From: Pullulanibacillus camelliae
GTDB taxonomy: Bacteria; Bacillota; Bacilli; Bacillales; Sporolactobacillaceae
NCBI RefSeq assembly: GCF_014642655.1
Contig: NZ_BMIR01000002.1
Coordinates: forward strand, 237,025 to 301,024
DNA length: 64,000 bases
Direction: 5' to 3'
Shown here: positions 24,467-34,071 of the stretch, piece by piece
How positions within the stretch are numbered: position 1 is the stretch's first letter
Layout: every line of letters begins with the position of its first letter
Position numbers and translations under genes: made by a program
The notes under the pieces: model-generated
What the model saw: only the letters and a program-made list of their open reading frames with translations
What the model was told of the DNA's origin: nothing
Database searches by the model: none

Positions 24467-26560
24467 TTAATCCTTTTGCTCTTTAAAGGCGGATTTTAGA
24501 GCATCGGCAAGTGGATTATTAAAAACTTCTTCTTTTTGACTGTACTTATTTAAAAGCTGACGTTCTTCACGCTTTGACATTTTTTTCTTTTTATTTTCGG
24601 CTTTTTCGACGAGGTTGCAGTGTTTACATTGAAAATAAAGACCAGCCTTCCCGTTATGGATTTCCATTCGTTTATGGCACTGTGGGCAGCGGCGTTGAGA
24701 GAGCTTGGGATCCTTTCGTCTTCTATAATGGCATTCATGGTTAGAACAGACGAGTATTTTGCCATCTTTTCCTTTGATCTCCTTGAGAAAAGAACCGCAT
24801 TCAGGGCATTTGGAGCCTGTGATGTTATGGGCTTTATAGGATTGGTCACTTTGTTTGATCTCTGATACAAGAAATTCAGCCTTTTTGCGAATATTTTTCT
24901 TGAATGTTTCTGGATTGCCATGGCCACGGGCGATGTCTTCTAATTGCTTTTCCCATTGTGCAGTCAGCTCAGGCGATTTAAGGTCATTATTAACCAGATC
25001 AATAAGCTGCTTGCCTTTTGGCGTTGGAAAGAGACGACCGTTTTGACGATCAATCGATTGGGATTGAAGCAATTTTTCGATGATGTCTGCGCGTGTAGCA
25101 GGCGTTCCCAAACCGTATTTTTCCATCCTTGCTAAGAGATCAGCTTCGCTGAGGCGCTGAGGCGGCTCGGTGAGCTTTTTTTCCACTTGGGCCCCTTTGA
25201 CAGGGAACACGCTTCCTTTAGATAAGGTTACGGCTGGCTGTTTTGCTGAATCACTGGTTTTGCCTGTCACTTTTTTAAATCCGAGATCAATGACGAAGGT
25301 ATCGCGGGAGACAAAAGTCTCGCCTTCAATATCAAAGGTAGTCTGGACAGTTTCATAGCGATAAGCTGGATAAAACAGCGCTAAAAATCGCCGAACGATT
25401 AAGTCGTAAATCTTACGTTCATCGCCTGCCAAGTCATTAATAAATAATGTTTCTTCCGTTGGAATGATAGCGTGGTGATCGGTGACTTTGCTATCATTAA
25501 AGACTTTATTCGCCAACACTTTACCCTTGGTTTTTATAGCAGGAGCTGCTTCTGTTTTGTAGGCAGAGGCGATACCTTTTAAGCGATCAAGCATTGTTGT
25601 CTTCATATCTTGTGTCAGATAACGTGAATCCGTACGAGGATAGGTGACCAGTTTATAACGTTCATAGAGCGTTTGTAAAAGATTGAGCGTGCGTTTCGCT
25701 GAGAAGCCAAAACGCTTGTTAGCATCTTGTTGTAGTTCAGTCAGATCATAAGGGAGCGGCTGTGTATCGTGCTTCTCTTTTTTGATAATGGAAGTTATTC
25801 TCCCTTTTTGATCTTTAATGAGTGCTAAAAGCTTTTGAGCCTTTTCTTCATTGAAAAGGCGCTTTTCTCCCTGATTTTCCCACTGGGCTTTTAATGGACC
25901 GATGGTTGCTTGAATTTGCCAATATTCTTTCGGTTTGAACTGTTGGATATGCTGTTCTTGCTCTAGGATCATAGCAAGAGTAGGCGTTTGAACGCGTCCT
26001 GCTGAAAGGGGGTCGTTATACTTTGTCGTCAGAGCACGTGTCACATTTAAGCCAATCATCCAATCAGCTTCAGCTCGACAAACTGCAGAGGCATAGAGTT
26101 TATCATAATTTTGGCTGGGCTTAAGCTGTTTAAAGCCCGTACGAATGGCTCCATCCGTTTGGGAGGAAATCCATAAGCGCTGGATCGGTTTTTTCCAGTG
26201 AATTTTTTCGATAATCCAACGGGCAACAAGTTCACCTTCTCGACCAGCGTCTGTTGCGATAATCAGTTCTTTAATATCCTTGCGTTTTGCTAATTGTTCA
26301 ATAGCCCTGAATTGGGAACGTGTTTTCGCAATAACCTTTAACCCCATTTGTTTAGGCAAAATAGGGAGGTCTTCCATCCTCCAGGTTTGATACGCTTTAT
26401 CGTAGTCTTCAGGCATTTTAAGCTCAATAAGGTGTCCAAGTGCCCATGTAATAACATAGTGTTGTCCCTCAAGATAGCTTTTCTGTTTATGGTTACAGCC
26501 GAGGACTCGGGCAATTTCCCGAGCGACACTCGGCTTTTCTGCTAAAACTAAAGATTTCAT
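24467..26560 (-). CDS. topB: DNA topoisomerase III
   Basis: A 697-residue type IA topoisomerase that passes single strands and decatenates DNA. It has an N-terminal TOPRIM domain (LVLAEKPSVAREIA; ATDAGREGELVARWI), catalytic Tyr307 in YPRTDSRYL, and the core motif GYGLGTPATRADII-like text (EKYGLGTPATRADII). The C-terminus holds two zinc-ribbon-like cysteine clusters (CPECGSF...CSNHEC and CPQCHKR...CKHC). ATG 26560 has GAAGGAG upstream; the in-frame ATG at 26584 is less likely. It is monocistronic. Confidence 0.94.
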   Translation of the reverse strand: MKSLVLAEKPSVAREIARVLGCNHKQKSYLEGQHYVITWALGHLIELKMPEDYDKAYQTWRMEDLPILPKQMGLKVIAKTRSQFRAIEQLAKRKDIKELIIATDAGREGELVARWIIEKIHWKKPIQRLWISSQTDGAIRTGFKQLKPSQNYDKLYASAVCRAEADWMIGLNVTRALTTKYNDPLSAGRVQTPTLAMILEQEQHIQQFKPKEYWQIQATIGPLKAQWENQGEKRLFNEEKAQKLLALIKDQKGRITSIIKKEKHDTQPLPYDLTELQQDANKRFGFSAKRTLNLLQTLYERYKLVTYPRTDSRYLTQDMKTTMLDRLKGIASAYKTEAAPAIKTKGKVLANKVFNDSKVTDHHAIIPTEETLFINDLAGDERKIYDLIVRRFLALFYPAYRYETVQTTFDIEGETFVSRDTFVIDLGFKKVTGKTSDSAKQPAVTLSKGSVFPVKGAQVEKKLTEPPQRLSEADLLARMEKYGLGTPATRADIIEKLLQSQSIDRQNGRLFPTPKGKQLIDLVNNDLKSPELTAQWEKQLEDIARGHGNPETFKKNIRKKAEFLVSEIKQSDQSYKAHNITGSKCPECGSFLKEIKGKDGKILVCSNHECHYRRRKDPKLSQRRCPQCHKRMEIHNGKAGLYFQCKHCNLVEKAENKKKKMSKREERQLLNKYSQKEEVFNNPLADALKSAFKEQKD

Positions 26561-26679
26561 AGTTAACTCCTTCCAATCGAACACGTGTCTACTCTTAAAG
26601 TATAGCTTAAATGGGGGTTATAAAAAAGGAAAAGCAAAAGAGCGGTTTTAACTTTGTTTGCCAATATTGTAAAAATTGG

Positions 26680-26708
26680 TTGACTATTCATAGGGGGACA
26701 CATACAAT
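26680..26708 (+). promoter_or_regulatory. SigA-type promoter of the sensor kinase
   Basis: TTGACT, a 17-base spacer, TACAAT. It lies about 85 bases upstream of the start codon. Confidence 0.65.
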
Positions 26709-26791
26709 TAAAGTGAAATAAGCTTAGAAAATTACAAAAAATAGTGAGTAGAGTGGTAACAGGGGAGTGGGTCTCTTCATGGAGGTTTACG

Positions 26792-27853
26792 ATGATAGAT
26801 AAGTCTTTGCACGAAGAGCTATACAAATGGGTATTTGAAGAGACGTTCATCGGTATGGCGGTACTGGACCGCGAAGGCCATGTCATGATTTATAATTCTG
26901 GGATTTTAAACATACTCCAGCAAGATGATAAAGAGATCTCTAATAAAAATATGGTTGACTTACTCGTACATATCGGCATTGAAGAGCATTTGAGTATGGA
27001 GCTTATGCATCACATGCAAAAAGGAACCAGCCAAGATTATAAGGTGAAGCAGGAGGGTTCTAACACTAAGTGGTATCACATTGATGTATTGCCACTATTT
27101 AGTCAAAAGATTCTATTTCAGATCCAAGATATAACGAGGTTCAAAACCTCTGATAAAAAGATAACAGAATCTGATAAAGGCTACCTTTCAGCTAAAATGG
27201 CAACGGGCATTGCTCACGAAGTAAGAAATCCCTTAACATCTATCAAGGGATTTCTTCAATTAATTAATGATCATGTGAGTGAAGAGCAAAAAGGTTACCT
27301 CCGTGTCGTCAATGATGAAATTGATCGGATGGAAGCTATCCTTAGCGAGTTGCTTATTTTAGGGAAACCAAAAAAATTAACATTATCACCTGTAAAAGTG
27401 TCATCCCTCTTCAACCATGTATTACAACTGATTGAAATACAGTCTATGAATCATAACATTAGTATATTTACGTCATACTTATCTCATCTTCCACCTCTAA
27501 TCTGTGATGAAAATCAAATCAAGCAAGTCTTTCTTAATCTTTTAAAAAACGCAATGGAGGCAATGCCTTCAGGTGGCCATATCACCATTCGCATTTCAAG
27601 ACAAGCAGATGATATTAAGGTAGCCATCAGTGACCAAGGTGAAGGTATTCCAAAGGAAATCTTAGCGCATATGGGTGAACCCTTTCATTCAACGAAGGCA
27701 GATGGTACAGGGCTCGGGTTAAGTATTTGTCATAAAATTATTGAAAATCATGATGGAAAATTAGCATTTACTACAGGTGATACTGGGACAACGTTTACCC
27801 TATTACTGCCAATCGCCGGGCCAAAACAACGCTTAAGCAAAGAAGAAGAGTAA
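26792..27853 (+). CDS. Soluble PAS-domain histidine kinase (sporulation-kinase type)
   Basis: A 353-residue orphan sensor kinase with an N-terminal PAS domain (about 10-120; [19 protein letters not shown]), a HisKA domain with phospho-accepting H142 ([16 protein letters not shown]) and a HATPase domain (N box [14 protein letters not shown]1 DQGEGIPK, G2 GTGLGLSI). No membrane segment and no adjacent response regulator are present, the pattern of phosphorelay kinases such as KinA/KinE that feed Spo0F in Bacillus. GGAGGT supports ATG 26792 over a GTG at 26744. The sporulation role is inferred. Confidence 0.85.
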   Translation: MIDKSLHEELYKWVFEETFIGMAVLDREGHVMIYNSGILNILQQDDKEISNKNMVDLLVHIGIEEHLSMELMHHMQKGTSQDYKVKQEGSNTKWYHIDVLPLFSQKILFQIQDITRFKTSDKKITESDKGYLSAKMATGIAHEVRNPLTSIKGFLQLINDHVSEEQKGYLRVVNDEIDRMEAILSELLILGKPKKLTLSPVKVSSLFNHVLQLIEIQSMNHNISIFTSYLSHLPPLICDENQIKQVFLNLLKNAMEAMPSGGHITIRISRQADDIKVAISDQGEGIPKEILAHMGEPFHSTKADGTGLGLSICHKIIENHDGKLAFTTGDTGTTFTLLLPIAGPKQRLSKEEE

Positions 27854-27900
27854 ATAAGTAGCAAAAAGGGGGCCGTGATGGCTCTCTTTTGCTGCTTATT
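27853..27900. terminator. Bidirectional terminator between kinase and GntR genes
   Basis: AATAAGTAGCAAAA pairs with TTTTGCTGCTTATT. It separates convergent genes and overlaps the 3' end of the GntR gene. Confidence 0.75.
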
Positions 27901-28552
27901 CCTGATCCAGAAGGAGCGTTCCTAGAGTCGACCAATTGTCTTCCATAAGTTGAAGGGCTTGGTCTAGATCCTCATTTTTTATGGCTTGTATGATTGAGGC
28001 GTGCTGTTGGACAGAGATTACACTATGAATGGACTTAAATTTTATGAGTTCTAAGCGACGGATTTTCGGTGTCATCCGTTCTAAAGCAATTTGAATTTCT
28101 GGATTATCTGCAGCTTGCAAAATAACATTGTGGAATTGTGTGTCCGCTGCAATCGCGGCTTCTGGTAGGCGTTTGCTTAAACTATTGTGTAAGTGTTCAT
28201 TGTGCTGAGACAGCTGATTTAAAGCCTCGGAGTTAAGATGAGTGAAAGCAAGCTTAAGTGCTAACACATGGAGGGTACCGACCACTTGCAGTAATTGTAT
28301 CGCTCCCTTCTCATTAATAGCCGTAACCCGTGTCACTGCGCCTGGAAAGGTTTCAACCAAGCCTTCATCTTCAAGGCGTTTAAGTGCTTCACGAACAGGT
28401 GTGCGGCTGACATCAAATTTTTTGGCCAACAATTGATCATTTAATCGTTGTCCTGGCTTTAAATCGAGATGAACAATGGATTGTTTCAATGCTGCATAAA
28501 TTTGATCTCTAAGCGATATTCTTTTAACGGGTTTTATCCATTCTTTTTCCAT
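27896..28552 (-). CDS. GntR-family transcriptional regulator (FadR/FCD subfamily)
   Basis: A 218-residue regulator. The winged helix spans residues 10-80 (LRDQIYAALKQSIVHLDLKPG; FDVSRTPVREALKRLEDEGL), and the remaining helical FCD domain would bind a carboxylic-acid effector through conserved acidic/His residues (D-x-x-FHNVIL, and HASIIQAI). No metabolic operon adjoins it, so the target is unknown. ATG 28552 is preferred to GTG 28558, but neither has a strong Shine-Dalgarno. Confidence 0.85.
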   Translation of the reverse strand: MEKEWIKPVKRISLRDQIYAALKQSIVHLDLKPGQRLNDQLLAKKFDVSRTPVREALKRLEDEGLVETFPGAVTRVTAINEKGAIQLLQVVGTLHVLALKLAFTHLNSEALNQLSQHNEHLHNSLSKRLPEAAIAADTQFHNVILQAADNPEIQIALERMTPKIRRLELIKFKSIHSVISVQQHASIIQAIKNEDLDQALQLMEDNWSTLGTLLLDQE

Positions 28553-28664
28553 AACCACACTATACCATAATCTTTTAAAGCGTATAAATTTTTTGAATCT
28601 GATTCCTAACCTAGAAGGCTCTCAAGAATAGAGAGAACCTTCGTCAGTTAGGGAGGCTTTGACT

Positions 28665-29237
28665 TTATTTTTTAAACACATGGTGGCCGATGACGGTTGT
28701 GGTTTCTAGGCTAGAAAACCACTGGCTATCTGCAGCAATTTCAGGATTAAAGAAATAGAGTGATCCGTCTCCGTTATTTTCTTCATTAAGAGCTGTGTCC
28801 GCAGCCATATAATCAGAAGCACTTGGCGTATTTTGAATAGAACCATTGGCTACAGGAGAAAATTGTCCCTTTTGCATAATGACATTTCTTATAGAATTAG
28901 GGAATTGCGGGCTTTTAACTCTATTAAGGACAACTTGGGCAACTTTTACTTTTCCTCTAAACGGCTCGCCACCAGCCTCAGCATGGATAAGTTGAGCCAA
29001 AAGTTTTCGATCCTCTGCAGACACCGTCATTTTTTCGAGATGAATCGCCTGTCCAATAGAAATAGCATTTGGATCGGTTATTTGTGGATTCATTGCTAGC
29101 ACTTGATGTACTGTCATGTGATGGGCTTGGGCAATTGTTGATAGCGTATCACCGGAATGGGCTGTATATGCAAAGCTTTTCGCGCCTGGCCCTATGACAC
29201 TTGTACTTAATGCGATCATCATTAACCATTTTTTCAT
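28665..29237 (-). CDS. LysM plus SleB-type cell wall hydrolase (YkvT-like)
   Basis: A 190-residue secreted protein with an N-terminal signal peptide, one LysM domain (about 28-72; AHSGDTLSTIAQAHHMTV) and a hydrolase-2 (SleB/CwlJ) domain (about 80-190) with the catalytic Glu in LIHAEAGGEP and VAQVVLNRV. These are putative lytic transglycosylases; relatives degrade spore cortex or vegetative wall. GGGAGG is seven bases upstream of ATG 29237. The domain order is the same as remembered for YkvT. Confidence 0.88.
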   Translation of the reverse strand: MKKWLMMIALSTSVIGPGAKSFAYTAHSGDTLSTIAQAHHMTVHQVLAMNPQITDPNAISIGQAIHLEKMTVSAEDRKLLAQLIHAEAGGEPFRGKVKVAQVVLNRVKSPQFPNSIRNVIMQKGQFSPVANGSIQNTPSASDYMAADTALNEENNGDGSLYFFNPEIAADSQWFSSLETTTVIGHHVFKK

Positions 29238-29395
29238 GCAACATCCTCCCACTCTATACTCTATGTCCTGTCTCTCATTTAAAGGGTATAGGTGGAATGG
29301 CTCTTCACCTCTCCTATGTATTTGCTCTTCTTTACAAAAAAGTAGTCTGTCCGACAGCGCCTATTAATATTCTTTTTTCAAAATGAAAAGAGTTA

Positions 29396-29433
29396 AAAAG
29401 AATGAAGGAACGCGTCAAGTGACCTTCATTCTT
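29396..29433 (-). terminator. Terminator overlapping the end of the membrane-protein gene
   Basis: AAGAATGAAGG pairs with CCTTCATTCTT; on the minus strand TTTTT follows. Confidence 0.8.
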
Positions 29434-29890
29434 ATATTGTCTTCTTTAGTTTTATTAAGAGCCATTTCAAGAGTAGCCCAACAAAAACACCTGGTAGAAC
29501 GCATAATATGGGGAAGAAAACAGGTCCAGGCTGTTTATTCAACAGAGTGACCATGGGAGAATAAATGACACCTAGAGTTACACTGAAAGCCGTAAATACA
29601 AAGGGTAAGGCCGTGTAGTTTGATACAGGATCGCCAGAGTGCTTGTACGCGTCCCACATAGAAAAAAAATAGACACAAGGGTAGAACATCAGCCAGTCAA
29701 TTTGGGCTTCCTCAAAAGCATGCATGATCTTCCCTTGAAAGCTATAGGCAATAGTCATATTAAAGTGTCCATTGGTATTGATGAGGACTTCCAATAGTAT
29801 GAATATAATTCCTTTAATATAGTGACGGTTAAGTAGTTGGCCGAATCCTGGGAAGGCAATCGACCAGAGGAGGCGTTCAAACTTTTTCAT
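29432..29890 (-). CDS. Small integral membrane protein, unknown function
   Basis: A 152-residue protein with about four hydrophobic segments. The opening KKFERLLWSIAFPGFGQLLNRHYIKG, with its Gly-x-Gly-Gln-Leu-x-Asn-x-x-Tyr-x-x-Gly pattern, resembles the TM2-type opening in which a short helical hairpin (PGFGQLLNRHYIKG) precedes membrane spans. Function is not recognised. It is monocistronic, upstream of the terminator at 29396. Confidence 0.75.
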   Translation of the reverse strand: MKKFERLLWSIAFPGFGQLLNRHYIKGIIFILLEVLINTNGHFNMTIAYSFQGKIMHAFEEAQIDWLMFYPCVYFFSMWDAYKHSGDPVSNYTALPFVFTAFSVTLGVIYSPMVTLLNKQPGPVFFPILCVLPGVFVGLLLKWLLIKLKKTI

Positions 29891-30040
29891 TTTAACAGTC
29901 CTTTGCCAGCATATATCCGGTAAAGATGCTTAATATGTAAATTGAATGGATCAATCCGAACGTTTGTTAATGTGTATAAATTTATTATGGTTAGTAACGC
30001 GTATAAATATCCTAAAAAACGTAAAAAAATCATGGATTTA

Positions 30041-30068
30041 ACGCTCTCCATAAGGTGATGGAGAGCGT
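30041..30068 (-). terminator. Stem-loop after the YjcZ-like gene
   Basis: ACGCTCTCCAT pairs with ATGGAGAGCGT (11 bp). A seven-T run lies about 15 bases beyond it on the minus strand. Confidence 0.6.
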
Positions 30069-30088
30069 CGACTAAAGTTTATAGTTTT

Positions 30089-30265
30089 TTACCAAACGTA
30101 GGCGGTTCCTACAATGATGAGGAGAATGAAGAGGACAACGATTAAGGCAAAGCCGTAGCCGCCTCCGGCGTATCCACCACCACATCCACAGCTGTAACCT
30201 CCACCGTATGCTGCATTTGCTCCGTATGCTGCATTTGCTCCATAACTCCATGGTCCGTATGCCAC
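30089..30265 (-). CDS. YjcZ-family sporulation peptide
   Basis: A 58-residue peptide: a Tyr/Gly/Ala-rich head with a tandem YGANAA repeat and a CGCGGGYAGGGYG stretch, then the family hallmark FALIVVLFILLIIVGTAYVW, a single membrane helix. YjcZ-type peptides are made in sporulating cells. I place the start at GTG 30265 because AAAGGAG is eight bases upstream; a GTG at 30274 overlaps that Shine-Dalgarno. A SigK-like -10 lies upstream at 30296. Confidence 0.85.
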   Translation of the reverse strand: MAYGPWSYGANAAYGANAAYGGGYSCGCGGGYAGGGYGFALIVVLFILLIIVGTAYVW

Positions 30266-30295
30266 ATGTATCACTCCTTTAAACTTAATTCACTA

Positions 30296-30304
30296 TATCA
30301 TATG
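30296..30304 (-). promoter_or_regulatory. SigK-like -10 element upstream of the YjcZ-like gene
   Basis: The minus strand reads CATATGATA, matching the SigK consensus CATANNNTA. A properly spaced AC -35 was not found, so this is tentative. Confidence 0.3.
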
Positions 30305-30365
30305 ACAGGGGTAGGGAATGGGAAGTCAATCATTCTAAAAAAAGAAAAAAGGGCGGATACCCGTT

Positions 30366-31469
30366 TTAATTGGTAATGCCTTCATGCTTAAGCTTAACTT
30401 TGACTTTTAAGCGAATGTCAGCATGTGGATAATAGTCCATCCAGGCAGCTTCAGACCAATGCCTTTGGAAGCTACGCACATGAGAACCAATCTGGAGAGG
30501 ATCGGTACGAAGATTTTTAAAGTTTTTAATAAGCGTTATCCCGTTCTTTTGTAATTCCTTTGCCAGCCTTTTTTGCAGGTTGGGGATGCTGTGCTTGCCT
30601 TTAAGGACAGACGCAGATTCCCGGACATAGCCATTTTCTTCAACGGAAATCTTAACGATGGGGTGGCGTCCATCTTTCCCACGCGGTTCGACTTGATAAT
30701 CCACTTTTGAGGAAATGTTCTCAATGGATACATATTGAGAGGCATTCAAAGGGACAGCATAGTTGCCCTTGCTAAAGCTCTGATACAGCATATTAAAGAC
30801 GAAGGCTTGGGAATAAGGGACATAATCAATGTATTTGTCCCCTTTGAACAAGGCGATACCAATGATCTTAACGTGTTCGTTTTCCTTTTTTATGAGAGGG
30901 AGAAAGGGATCCATACCTTTTCCAGCATATTGATACAAAAAGGTATGGAGATTGGTTTCAGGAAAGTTATTGGTAGCATGTTTTTTAAACATGTTGCTTA
31001 AATATTCGGAAATCAAAGGATCACTGGCATACTGGCCTTCAAGGATTTCCTTTGCAGAACCTTCAGTAATAGCTAAATTTGTAACGATACCAATATCTGG
31101 ATTTCTTTTGAGCAAATCGACATATTGGAAAAGCCCGTCAGCAGCGATTTCATTGCTATATAGGCTGACAAGTAATTTCCCGGGTTCAAGCTGATATTCA
31201 GATTCAGATTCAAGCTCGGCATTCACCTCTGTTCCTTTTTTTACGACCACAGACATGACATCGGATTTGGGTGGCATAATCCCGCTACCTGCTGATTGTG
31301 AATAGACAGGTGAAGTGATCGTGCCTAATAAATAATTTTCTTTATAATAATCATAACCGATCGCCTGAACAAGATGTACATCATCGACAATACGTGGTTT
31401 AGCGCAGCCTGTCAGGCATAGGCTTATAAGAAGGAGTGCAATCAGTAGTCGTTTAGCGTTGTTTTGCAT
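30366..31469 (-). CDS. Germinant receptor C subunit, Ger(x)C lipoprotein
   Basis: A 367-residue lipoprotein with the lipobox CLTGC at Cys22. It has Ger(x)C features: VDDVHLVQAIGYDYY after the anchor, a central LYSNEIAADGLFQYVDLLKRNPDIG and the C-terminal WSEAAWMDYYPHADIRLKVKVKL. It sits on the outer face of the spore inner membrane as part of a nutrient receptor. It overlaps the gerB-type gene by 17 bases and is the last gene of the operon. Confidence 0.93.
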   Translation of the reverse strand: MQNNAKRLLIALLLISLCLTGCAKPRIVDDVHLVQAIGYDYYKENYLLGTITSPVYSQSAGSGIMPPKSDVMSVVVKKGTEVNAELESESEYQLEPGKLLVSLYSNEIAADGLFQYVDLLKRNPDIGIVTNLAITEGSAKEILEGQYASDPLISEYLSNMFKKHATNNFPETNLHTFLYQYAGKGMDPFLPLIKKENEHVKIIGIALFKGDKYIDYVPYSQAFVFNMLYQSFSKGNYAVPLNASQYVSIENISSKVDYQVEPRGKDGRHPIVKISVEENGYVRESASVLKGKHSIPNLQKRLAKELQKNGITLIKNFKNLRTDPLQIGSHVRSFQRHWSEAAWMDYYPHADIRLKVKVKLKHEGITN

Positions 31470-32565
31470 GGCTTTTCCTCATTTTTCTATGGACTAGATT
31501 ATAGAAGTAAAGGAAGGGAAGATACATTAACATCACACCTAATCCGAGTAAAGATTGATATTTATTCCAAATGTCTAATTCCACTTGGTTACTTAATAGA
31601 TAGCCAAAAAGCACAATGAAGATGATAAGACAGCCGACAATGATGCGTTGATTGAGTGAAAATAAACGCTTGATGATGCGCGAAGCCCCCCACAATGTTA
31701 AGCAGATATTCGGCAGGATAACAAAGATCCATATGGTGATACCGATATATTCAAATCGTTCCATAAACGGGAGATCTACAATTTTCCATAAAGACATCGT
31801 TGGCCAAAGATATTGATCCAATTCCTGTGGATTAAAATAAACAATGGTAACAAGATACACGACAAGGTATACGACCGTCGTCATGGATGTGGCATAGAAA
31901 ACCCATTGCTTTCTATTATCTCTTGATTCCGTTTTTTTTATAAATGGATAGACTAGTAATAGTATTGATATCCCTTCATAGTTAAGCGACATCTGTTTGC
32001 CTGCATTGATGAGGGCGGGAACAGAATGATTGACTAATGGCAGGAGATTATCAAAATGTGCATAATTTAATGGGGCGATCAATGCTAATATTAAAGGAAT
32101 AGAGTAAATGGAACTTAAAAAGGCAATGCCGGCAATGGAGCGTAATCCCCCACTAATATAAGCATAGGCTACAATTGAAAGCAGCGTAGCGATTTCCCAA
32201 TAGGACATTTGTGGAAACATCCATACTTGGACGAGTAGGACATATGTATTAAGCACCGTGATGGACATAGTCAAAAAATAAAGGGAAAAGAGAAAGGATA
32301 GGAAGCCACCTATCCATTTTCCAAATAAATGATGGTGGATAGTGATTAAATCCCCCTGATGCTCTTCAAGAAGCTTTGTCAGCATCCACATCACCACAAA
32401 AATGATAAAGCCCATGATGAGAATGGAGAGCCATGCATCATACCCAGCGCTATTGGTAATGGGGCGTTGGTAATTGATGACGCCAATACCTGTTTGTATC
32501 CCGTAGATGATGAAGAAAAGAACGTAGGGAGATACTTGTCTATTCTCTTGGATTTCTAAGGCCAT
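31453..32565 (-). CDS. Germinant receptor B subunit (GerB-type permease)
   Basis: A 370-residue protein with about ten membrane helices, related to the APC superfamily. The N-terminus QVSPYVLFFIIYGIQTGIGV and GYDAWLSILIMGFIIFVVMW are typical of spore germination permeases. It probably forms the ligand-binding and ion-conducting core of the receptor with the A subunit. It starts 15 bases after gerA. The nutrient ligand cannot be deduced. Confidence 0.93.
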   Translation of the reverse strand: MALEIQENRQVSPYVLFFIIYGIQTGIGVINYQRPITNSAGYDAWLSILIMGFIIFVVMWMLTKLLEEHQGDLITIHHHLFGKWIGGFLSFLFSLYFLTMSITVLNTYVLLVQVWMFPQMSYWEIATLLSIVAYAYISGGLRSIAGIAFLSSIYSIPLILALIAPLNYAHFDNLLPLVNHSVPALINAGKQMSLNYEGISILLLVYPFIKKTESRDNRKQWVFYATSMTTVVYLVVYLVTIVYFNPQELDQYLWPTMSLWKIVDLPFMERFEYIGITIWIFVILPNICLTLWGASRIIKRLFSLNQRIIVGCLIIFIVLFGYLLSNQVELDIWNKYQSLLGLGVMLMYLPFLYFYNLVHRKMRKSHAKQR

Positions 32566-32580
32566 TTCTCTCTCCTCTCC

Positions 32581-34071
32581 TTAATCATCAATATCATGCT
32601 TTTTACTTGCTCTCTGCGTATTTACGCGCCCAGGATCTTGAGGGCGCAGGAGCATTGGGCGGAGCTTCTGTTTTGAAAACGGCAATCGAAAAAAGGCATC
32701 CTTTAAATCCTTTATCCGTAATGGAAAAAACGGCTCAATATAAGGTCTTCCTAATGACTCTAATCTGAGCAAATGTGCGACGACAATCGCAAAGCAACAG
32801 GCGATGCCGTACATGCCCCATAACCCAGCAAACAGCAGGAAGGGGAAACGAATTAGCCGCACCGTGTTGTTCATGCGATAGTTAGGGGTAGTGAACGATG
32901 CTAACGCAGCCATGGCGACAAGAATGAGTAAGACATTGCTTGTTAAATTGGCTTGTACAGAAGCTGTACCGATGACAATACCTCCAACAATACCGATGGT
33001 TTGACCGACCTTCGTTGGCAGGCGAACACCGGCTTCACGAAGGACTTCAATGGTAAATTCCATTAAGAAGGCTTCAGCCAAAGGCGGAAAGGGGATACCC
33101 ATCCGTGACGATATGAGGGTGGCTAATAGGTTTTTAGGAATCAATTGATAATGAAAGGTCAATGTGGCTACATATAAGGGCGTTGCCAATACAGAAAAGG
33201 CCACAGACATCAGCCGGATAAGTCGAAAGGCTGAGGCAATATACCAATTGAGCGTATAATCATCAAAGGCACTAAAAAATTCCACAATGGTTGTTGGGCC
33301 CATAAGAGCGAAAGGGGAACCATCCACTAGGATGGCAATTTTCCCCTCAGATAAAGAAGAGGCCACACGATCAGGTCTTTCGGTATCTACGAGTTGTGGA
33401 AAGGCTGAATTATGGTCATCCTCAATCATCTGCGAAATGAAAGACACGTCAATAATTTGATCATATTCGATCGCGGTTACTCGCTGCATGACTGTATTCA
33501 CATTTTCTTCGTTGGCAAGACCGTCTATATAAATAATGGCTGTACGTGTTTTTGTTAACTTACCGACCGTGACCTCTTTTATTTTGAAATTTGGCAGTGG
33601 CAATCGCTTGCGCAATAGATAAATATTAACATCAAGAGATTCAATAAAGCTTTCATTCGGTCCTAAGACGTTGTATTCAACTTCTGGAGGGGACACCTGA
33701 CGATCATTTTTGGCCTTTACGTCTAATAACAGGCCTTGTTCGCTATTTTTTTCAAGTTGAATAAGGACGTGGCCTTGCAATACCTTTTCTTTTATTGTAT
33801 TGACATCATCTGTAAGGATCACTTCTTCAAACGGAAGACTCGTTCGCAATTCCTCAAGAGTTGTCCCCTCAGACTGTTGGATGAGTGGCGTTAGAATATC
33901 ACGCTGCAGCATATCAGTATCCACGATGGTCCGGATGAACGAACAATAAATGGCTGTCTTTTTTAATTGATGCTTTTTTGAAATATAATCTCCAGAACCC
34001 TCGAGCATTGTATAGATATTCTCTAGCTGCTTTTCTCTCATGCTTTGTTGGCTTTTAGAGAACCATTTCAT
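32581..34071 (-). CDS. Germinant receptor A subunit (GerA family)
   Basis: A 496-residue membrane protein with a soluble N-terminal half (about 1-260) followed by about five membrane segments. Family landmarks are AIIYIDGLANEENV, GKIAILVDGSPFALMGPTT, FFSAFDDYT, ATLISSRMGIPFPPLAEAF and GIVGGIVIGTASVQANL. A subunits assemble as oligomeric ion channels in the spore inner membrane. Its ATG overlaps the stop of the small upstream gene (ATGA), indicating co-translation. Confidence 0.95.
   Translation of the reverse strand: MKWFSKSQQSMREKQLENIYTMLEGSGDYISKKHQLKKTAIYCSFIRTIVDTDMLQRDILTPLIQQSEGTTLEELRTSLPFEEVILTDDVNTIKEKVLQGHVLIQLEKNSEQGLLLDVKAKNDRQVSPPEVEYNVLGPNESFIESLDVNIYLLRKRLPLPNFKIKEVTVGKLTKTRTAIIYIDGLANEENVNTVMQRVTAIEYDQIIDVSFISQMIEDDHNSAFPQLVDTERPDRVASSLSEGKIAILVDGSPFALMGPTTIVEFFSAFDDYTLNWYIASAFRLIRLMSVAFSVLATPLYVATLTFHYQLIPKNLLATLISSRMGIPFPPLAEAFLMEFTIEVLREAGVRLPTKVGQTIGIVGGIVIGTASVQANLTSNVLLILVAMAALASFTTPNYRMNNTVRLIRFPFLLFAGLWGMYGIACCFAIVVAHLLRLESLGRPYIEPFFPLRIKDLKDAFFRLPFSKQKLRPMLLRPQDPGRVNTQRASKKHDIDD

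Noticed and set aside
24467-24927. Separate small frames opposite and within the topB 3' end
   Set aside because: Shadows of the zinc-ribbon coding region of topoisomerase III.
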